Below are positions 14,114 through 16,180 of a stretch of DNA of 16,180 bases, piece after piece. Every line of letters begins with the position of its first letter. The first letter of the stretch is position 1. This stretch comes from Candidatus Gallimonas intestinigallinarum (GTDB lineage Bacteria; Bacillota_A; Clostridia; Christensenellales; Borkfalkiaceae): the NCBI GenBank assembly GCA_019116405.1, contig DXBS01000017.1:1-16180 (forward strand). Reading direction: 5' to 3'. Below the pieces are notes generated by a model. The model saw nothing but the letters and a program-made list of their open reading frames with translations. It was not told where the DNA came from and searched no databases. A program made the position numbers and the translations under genes.

Positions 14114-14770
14114 TCAGTCCAGAGCGGCGAAGATCTCGCCCATGAACGCCTTTAAGTTGAGCGCCGCGCGCGCGAGATTTTTTTCAAATTGTTCGGTCGT
14201 GCTGCCCGCCCCGTAAATATCGGAGATGGCTTTGACCGAGACGCAGGGCACGCCCGCGTACTTGCAGACCTGCGCGATCGCCGCGCCCTCCATGTCGCGG
14301 ATGTGCGCGCCCAGGCGGATGAGCAGGTCGTGATCGACGGGGGAGTCGTTGAACCGGTCGCCGCTTCCCAGGGCGCGGCGGGGAAAGTCGAGCGCCGCGG
14401 GGGTATACAGGGGCAGGAAGTTCTCCGTCTCGCCGTCCAGGGTCCCGATCTCGCCGCCCTCCAGCTGCGTGATATCGAAGTCATACTGTACCGCCTTGTC
14501 GATGAGGTAGACTTCGGTGAGCTCGGTGTTGTGATCGAGTCCGCCGGCAACGCCGAAATTGAGGACGACGTCCGCGCCCTTTTCGAGAACCGCGCATGTT
14601 CCGACGGCGGCGTTGACCTTGCCCACGCCGCACACGCACAGCGCGACGTCCTTGCCGAACGCCTTGCCTAGGTACACGGGCTTGCCGTGTACGGTGAGAA
14701 GATTTTCCATGTCCATCTGGTCGAGGAGGGCAGACGCCTCCGAATCCAGCGCAATGACTGCTCCGATCAT
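14114..14770 (-). CDS. mtnN: 5'-methylthioadenosine/S-adenosylhomocysteine nucleosidase
   Basis: 218 residues. It splits the glycosidic bond of S-adenosylhomocysteine and methylthioadenosine, releasing adenine; with LuxS next door it forms the two-step clearance route from S-adenosylhomocysteine to homocysteine. The catalytic acid Glu11 is in A-L-D-S-E-A. C-G-V-G-K-V-N-A-A and N-F-G-V-A-G-G-L (about 47-78) form the nucleoside phosphorylase core. D-M-E-G-A-A-I-A-Q-V-C (159-169) holds Glu161, which binds the ribose, and V-K-A-I-S-D-I-Y-G (179-187) carries Asp184, the purine-contacting residue. The ATG at 14770 has AAGGAG about ten bases upstream (complement of 14781-14786). It is first in a four-gene minus-strand operon and has a consensus -10. 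Confidence 0.95.
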   Translation of the reverse strand: MIGAVIALDSEASALLDQMDMENLLTVHGKPVYLGKAFGKDVALCVCGVGKVNAAVGTCAVLEKGADVVLNFGVAGGLDHNTELTEVYLIDKAVQYDFDITQLEGGEIGTLDGETENFLPLYTPAALDFPRRALGSGDRFNDSPVDHDLLIRLGAHIRDMEGAAIAQVCKYAGVPCVSVKAISDIYGAGSTTEQFEKNLARAALNLKAFMGEIFAALD

Positions 14771-14789
14771 ATGAATAAGGCTCCTTCAG

Positions 14790-14804
14790 ATTGTTTGAAA
14801 CAAT
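14790..14804. promoter_or_regulatory. Perfect 15-bp palindrome at the mtnN transcription start (candidate operator)
   Basis: ATTGTTT (14790-14796) and AAACAAT (14798-14804) flank one central G, giving seven-base perfect arms. The site covers the predicted start and abuts the -10 element, a normal place for a repressor dimer. No specific regulator is recognised. Confidence 0.5.
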
Positions 14805-14831
14805 TATATCAATTTTTTCCCTGTTTTGCAA
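14803..14831 (-). promoter_or_regulatory. Sigma-A promoter for mtnN-luxS-ung-apgM
   Basis: On the minus strand, TTGCAA (complement of 14826-14831), a 17-bp spacer and TATAAT (complement of 14803-14808). The predicted start near 14796 gives a leader of about 25 bases before the mtnN ATG. The -35 is only partly consensus, the -10 perfect. Confidence 0.75.
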
Positions 14832-14886
14832 CGGTATCGTATGGATTTTTGTGCGGACGGCGATAAAATGTCGCAAGGAGGATGTT

Positions 14887-16134
14887 ATGAACCCGTTTGA
14901 ATTGAAGCCGCAAAAGGCAGACAAGATTTTCACCGACTGGAAAAAGGTACTCGTCAAGCCGTACGATAAGCACACCGTTGACCCCTACACCCGTCTGCGC
15001 GTCATTTTAATGTCGGGCACGGAGTTTGAGTCCGTCCGCTGTACGCACGCGATGACCCGCCAATGTCCCAACAACGACGTGCGCCGCCGCCTCGCCTACA
15101 TGCGCCGCGGAGAACAGCTCCAGCAAAAGCGCGTCGCTTCCCTGAAGCCGTCCGACGAGACCATTTTGGAGCATACGATCGGCTACGAACAGCTCGCGGT
15201 CGACCTGACCGCCAACCTCGCGCTGAGCGAAAAGAACAGCTATGTCAAACAGCAGCTCGATTTCGCGCTCCTGGAGGACTTCGACCACCTCTACCGCTAT
15301 GCCGACCTTATGGAACTGGAGAAGGGCGGTGATCCCGCGCAGCTGGTCGGCGACTATACCGAGATCATGCCCGGGCGCCCCACCGTGGCGGAGTACCGTC
15401 ACCCGTATGACGACGTCAACTTCTATATCAACGGCTATCTCAACGACCTCAAGACCAAGCTGAATATCAATATCATCACGGCGGCGGAACAGCAGACGAT
15501 GAACTTCTATATGAACGTCGGCAATCTCTACGCCTCGCCGCTCGGACGGCAGCTGTATAACGAGATCGCAATGATTGAAGAGCAGCACGTCACGGGCTAC
15601 GGCTGCCTGAAGGATCCCTGCATGACGGACTGGGAGCGCCTGCTCATGAATGAGTACACGGAATGCTATCTCTACTATTCCTGCTACGAGGACGAGACGG
15701 ACGCTCGCATCAGGAAGATCTGGGAGATGCACTTTGAGGAGGAAGTCGCGCACCTGCACGAGGCGGCGGAGCTTCTGCACACCTACGGCGGCAAAGTCTG
15801 GCAGCAGGTCCTGCCCGAGGGCGGCGCGTTCCCCGAACTTCTGAAGTTCCGTTCGCAGAAGGAGTATATCCGCAATATTTTAAAGACGGTGCGCCTGACG
15901 GGCGTCGAGGAGGGGTTCGAGGAACTGGAAAAACTGCCCGATTCCTTCCGCTACTTTTCCTACAATGCGCGCATTCACGGCAGCGTACAGCAGGCGGGGA
16001 CGCATACGGTCATCGAGAAGGCAATCGCGCACCTCGGCGAGGACTACCGCATTCAGGACAAGGAGCACCCCGTCCGCGCCCTTGCCGACAGAACGCGCGA
16101 CAACACCGAGACGGGAAGGGTGAAAGGGGCGTAA
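14887..16134 (+). CDS. Ferritin-like protein with three E...(E/D)-x-x-H helical hairpins
   Basis: 415 residues; exact family not recognised. Three helix pairs each carry a Glu followed exactly 30 residues later by an acidic-x-x-His motif: Glu101 with Asp131-x-x-His134, Glu201 with Glu231-x-x-His234, and Glu256 with Glu286-x-x-His289. Two such pairs make the di-iron site of a ferritin-like four-helix bundle, so residues about 193-298 should form a complete one and about 91-145 an extra half. A basic N-terminal region (about 36-90) with C-T-H-A-M-T-R-Q-C and a C-terminal tail (about 320-415) with a Glu-rich helix have no assignment. No signal peptide is seen. ATG at 14887 follows AAGGAGG (14875-14881). 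The gene is divergent from mtnN. TAAAAT at 14864-14869 may be a -10, but no good -35 accompanies it. Possible roles are iron handling or peroxide defence, both inferred. Confidence 0.75.
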   Translation: MNPFELKPQKADKIFTDWKKVLVKPYDKHTVDPYTRLRVILMSGTEFESVRCTHAMTRQCPNNDVRRRLAYMRRGEQLQQKRVASLKPSDETILEHTIGYEQLAVDLTANLALSEKNSYVKQQLDFALLEDFDHLYRYADLMELEKGGDPAQLVGDYTEIMPGRPTVAEYRHPYDDVNFYINGYLNDLKTKLNINIITAAEQQTMNFYMNVGNLYASPLGRQLYNEIAMIEEQHVTGYGCLKDPCMTDWERLLMNEYTECYLYYSCYEDETDARIRKIWEMHFEEEVAHLHEAAELLHTYGGKVWQQVLPEGGAFPELLKFRSQKEYIRNILKTVRLTGVEEGFEELEKLPDSFRYFSYNARIHGSVQQAGTHTVIEKAIAHLGEDYRIQDKEHPVRALADRTRDNTETGRVKGA

Positions 16135-16138
16135 TAAT

Positions 16139-16179
16139 TCACACTTTTTCTTTCGAACTGACGAAAGAAAAAGTCGTGA
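16139..16179. terminator. Long hairpin after the ferritin-like gene (possible terminator or repeat)
   Basis: A 13-bp perfect stem (16143-16155 with 16162-16174, loop AACTGA) extends by four more pairs (16139-16142 with 16076+100 to 16179, i.e. 16176-16179) past one bulged C at 16175. The T residues lie inside the stem rather than after it, so ordinary Rho-independent termination is uncertain. It may be a repeat element; the window ends at once. Confidence 0.55.
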
Positions 16180-16180
16180 G

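Noticed and set aside
15007..15780. 257-codon minus-strand open frame inside the ferritin-like gene
   Set aside because: Antisense shadow; the plus frame has a strong ribosome binding site and regularly spaced ligand motifs.
1..16180. CRISPR array, insertion sequence, tRNA or phage genes
   Set aside because: No regularly spaced repeats, transposase or integrase motifs, cloverleaf sequences or structural phage genes were seen on either strand.

Overview
The window reads as chromosomal DNA from a GC-rich member of the Clostridia (Bacillota). Supporting this are a Firmicute-type L10 leader ahead of rplJ-rplL, an mcsA-mcsB-clpC cluster, strong AAGGAGG-type ribosome binding sites, near-consensus sigma-A promoters and compact spacing. 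The genus cannot be fixed from the sequence; an uncultured gut-type lineage is an inference. I see no mobile element, CRISPR array, tRNA or rRNA, and no clearly new multi-gene system.

Layout. Positions 1-1306 hold the end of rplA, then the promoter, attenuating leader, rplJ, rplL and a strong terminator. rpoB does not follow. A roughly 300-bp spacer with a structured, repeat-like element leads to a cyclophilin-like lipoprotein with its own promoter and terminator (1557-2546), a small flavodoxin-like protein (2577-3128) and a GH42 beta-galactosidase behind a perfect consensus promoter that contains inverted repeats (3208-5226). A 380-bp spacer with several hairpins and a promoter-proximal repeat pair follows.

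Positions 5573-11730 form a co-directional run: a membrane-anchored XRE regulator that appears to have a leaderless mRNA, a four-helix membrane protein with two similar soluble domains, a DUF1653 protein, then mcsA, mcsB and clpC. The last three encode the protein-arginine phosphorylation and Clp unfoldase system. The usual ctsR repressor gene is not in the run, and an 18-bp hairpin ends it.

On the minus strand, mtnN, luxS, ung and apgM-like (14831 down to 11780) form a tight operon. MtnN and LuxS are consecutive steps that clear S-adenosylhomocysteine and release the AI-2 precursor. Ung is base-excision repair, and the last gene is a cofactor-independent phosphoglycerate mutase or a homoserine-kinase-like relative. 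A divergent ferritin-like protein (14887-16134) has an unusual count of three helical hairpins, each with a metal-ligand pattern. The window closes on a long hairpin.

Most interesting points: the one-and-a-half ferritin-like metal architecture, the leaderless XRE gene with a 42-bp spaced repeat pair upstream, the duplicated membrane protein in the clpC run, the missing ctsR and a substitution in McsB's phosphoarginine-sensing motif, a cyclophilin lacking its catalytic arginine, and the structured RNA-like spacer after the GH42 gene.
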